NCBI RefSeq assembly: GCF_023516435.1
Contig: NZ_CP097332.1
Coordinates: 3,720,001-3,784,000, forward strand
Direction: 5' to 3'
Source of the DNA: Jatrophihabitans telluris
GTDB taxonomy: Bacteria; Actinomycetota; Actinomycetes; Mycobacteriales; Jatrophihabitantaceae
DNA: 64,000 nucleotides
The notes beneath the pieces were generated by a model. It ran no database searches and had not been told where the DNA came from. It was given only the letters and a program-made list of their open reading frames with translations. Both the position numbers and the translations under genes were made by a program. Shown here in pieces: positions 62,853 through 64,000 of the stretch. How positions within the stretch are numbered: position 1 is the first letter of the stretch; each line of letters begins with the position of its first letter.

Positions 62853-64000
62853 TACGCAGTCGCTCCGGTCAGTGCGGGGGCCGCCGTGTGCTGGTTGATC
62901 AACTGTTCGTACTCGGCTCTGAAGTACTTCAGCGAGGACGAGATGGAGCTGGTGGCGCCGTCGCCGAGCGCGCAGAACGAACGGCCCAGGATGTTGTCAC
63001 AGATGTCGAGCAAGGTGTCGAGATCCTCCCGCGTGCCCTCGCCGTGCCAGATTCGTTCGAGGATCTGGGCGGTCCAGTAATTTCCTTCGCGGCACGGCGT
63101 GCACTTGCCACAGGACTCGTGCTCGTAGAACTCGGTCCACTTCAGGACCGCCTGCACGATCGAGTCGTCCTCGTCGAAGATCATCACCGCGGACGTGCCG
63201 TTCATCGAACCGGCCTTGGCGACCGCGTCGAAGTCCAGCGGCACGTCGAGGTGCTCGTCGGTGAAGATCGGGGTCGACGAGCCACCCGGCGTCCAGAACT
63301 TCAACGCCTTGCCGCGGCTCATCCCTCCGGCCAGGTCCAGGAGTTCCCGCAGCGTGGTGCCCATCGGCGCCTCGTACTGCCCGGGGTTCTTCACTCGTCC
63401 CGACAGCGAATAGATCGACGTCCCGGGCGAGCCTTCAGGCCCCATCTCCTTGTGCCAGGCGGCTCCGCCCAGCACGATGTACGGGACGCTGGCCAGGGTG
63501 CCGACGTTGTTGACCACAGTGGGTGCGTCGTAGAGGCCGTTGGTCGCCGGGAACGGTGGCTTGAGTCGCGGCTGGCCACGCTTGCCTTCGAGCGAGTCGA
63601 GCAGGGCCGTCTCCTCGCCGCAGATGTACGCACCGGCGCCACCGTGAACCGTGATGTCGAAACGCTGACCCGAGCCCAGGACGTCGTCGCCGAGGTACCC
63701 CTTGGCGTAGGCCTCGTTGACGGCGGTGGTTACCCGGCGGATCGCGTGCACCGCCTCGCCTCGGATGTAGACGAACGCGTGATTGGCACGCACCGCGTAG
63801 CAGGCGATGATGATGCCTTCGATCATCGAATGCGGATCGTTCATCATCAGCGGCAGATCCCGGCAGGTGCCGGGTTCGCCCTCGTCGGCGTTGACAACGA
63901 CGTAATGAGGCTTGCCGTCGTTCTGCGGGATGAACTGCCACTTCATGCCGGTCGGGAAACCCGCACCGCCACGGCCGCGCAGGTTCGACTCCTTGACCAG
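62852..64000 (-). CDS. nuoF: NADH-quinone oxidoreductase subunit F, 5' end missing
   Basis: Flavin subunit; the start lies beyond the right edge. The window begins at [21 protein letters not shown], the FMN/NADH site. [33 protein letters not shown] and the 4Fe-4S Cys in [12 protein letters not shown] are present. Confidence 0.96.
   Translation of the reverse strand: MVKESNLRGRGGAGFPTGMKWQFIPQNDGKPHYVVVNADEGEPGTCRDLPLMMNDPHSMIEGIIIACYAVRANHAFVYIRGEAVHAIRRVTTAVNEAYAKGYLGDDVLGSGQRFDITVHGGAGAYICGEETALLDSLEGKRGQPRLKPPFPATNGLYDAPTVVNNVGTLASVPYIVLGGAAWHKEMGPEGSPGTSIYSLSGRVKNPGQYEAPMGTTLRELLDLAGGMSRGKALKFWTPGGSSTPIFTDEHLDVPLDFDAVAKAGSMNGTSAVMIFDEDDSIVQAVLKWTEFYEHESCGKCTPCREGNYWTAQILERIWHGEGTREDLDTLLDICDNILGRSFCALGDGATSSISSSLKYFRAEYEQLINQHTAAPALTGATA

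Overview
The window is high-GC DNA from an actinobacterium. Support comes from the gene order rpmG-hadA-hadB-tRNA-Trp-secE-nusG-rplK-rplA and rplJ-rplL-rpoB-rpoC, a complete mce lipid-import operon, an F420-type (Ddn-like) reductase, a soluble acyl-ACP desaturase, KorAB and an actinobacterial-style nuo operon. Many starts are GTG or TTG, and overlaps of the ATGA, GTGA or TGATG kind are frequent. The genus cannot be fixed by eye; a Frankia/Jatrophihabitans/Nakamurella-like lineage is a guess.

Layout. 1-6.6 kb: rpoC (3' end beyond the window) and rpoB on the minus strand, with a good promoter and a hairpin leader. 6.8-18.0 kb: one minus-strand mce operon in the order ATPase, YrbE-A, YrbE-B, MceA to MceF, and two Mce-associated membrane proteins. 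18.2-22.8 kb: a stress and efflux patch (OsmC, LysR, MFS exporter, a small ORF, OsmC, OhrR) that carries 17 copies of an unexplained 20-22 bp repeat in three clusters. The clusters lie right behind stop codons and are almost always in the sense orientation. 22.9-24.4 kb: rplJ-rplL with an L10 leader, an attenuator and a terminator. 24.4-32.2 kb: a minus-strand island with an ECF-like sigma factor, a small protein, a cytoplasmic subtilisin-like protease with four PFMKGG repeats, a TPR-CHAT (caspase-like) protease and a secreted three-module protein. 32.6-39.1 kb: rplA, rplK, nusG, secE and four tRNAs (Trp, Met, Thr, Tyr), with rpmG, hadA, hadB, a GNAT protein and an aminotransferase. 39.3-47.3 kb: yajQ, rmlA, carbonic anhydrase, rhodanese plus cysteine dioxygenase, a hypothetical, korAB and rarD. 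47.3-52.1 kb: a Tat esterase, a Ser-rich surface protein, a desaturase, a Ddn-like reductase and a polyprenyl diphosphate synthase. 52.1-64 kb: nuoN back to nuoF (partial), minus strand.

How it works together. The backbone is transcription and translation (RNAP beta and beta', L1, L7/L12, L10, L11, L33, NusG, SecE, tRNAs). Lipid-envelope functions (Mce importer, HadAB, desaturase, polyprenyl synthase) and energy metabolism (Nuo complex I, 2-oxoacid:ferredoxin oxidoreductase) sit around it. The usual L11/L10/RNAP cluster is interrupted twice: between rplA and rplJ by the sigma-S8-CHAT island, and between rplL and rpoB by the OsmC/repeat patch and the mce operon. The two most promising undescribed systems are the sigma-gated protease pair and the oriented 3'-end repeats. 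Functions were assigned from recognised protein motifs; no database search was run.
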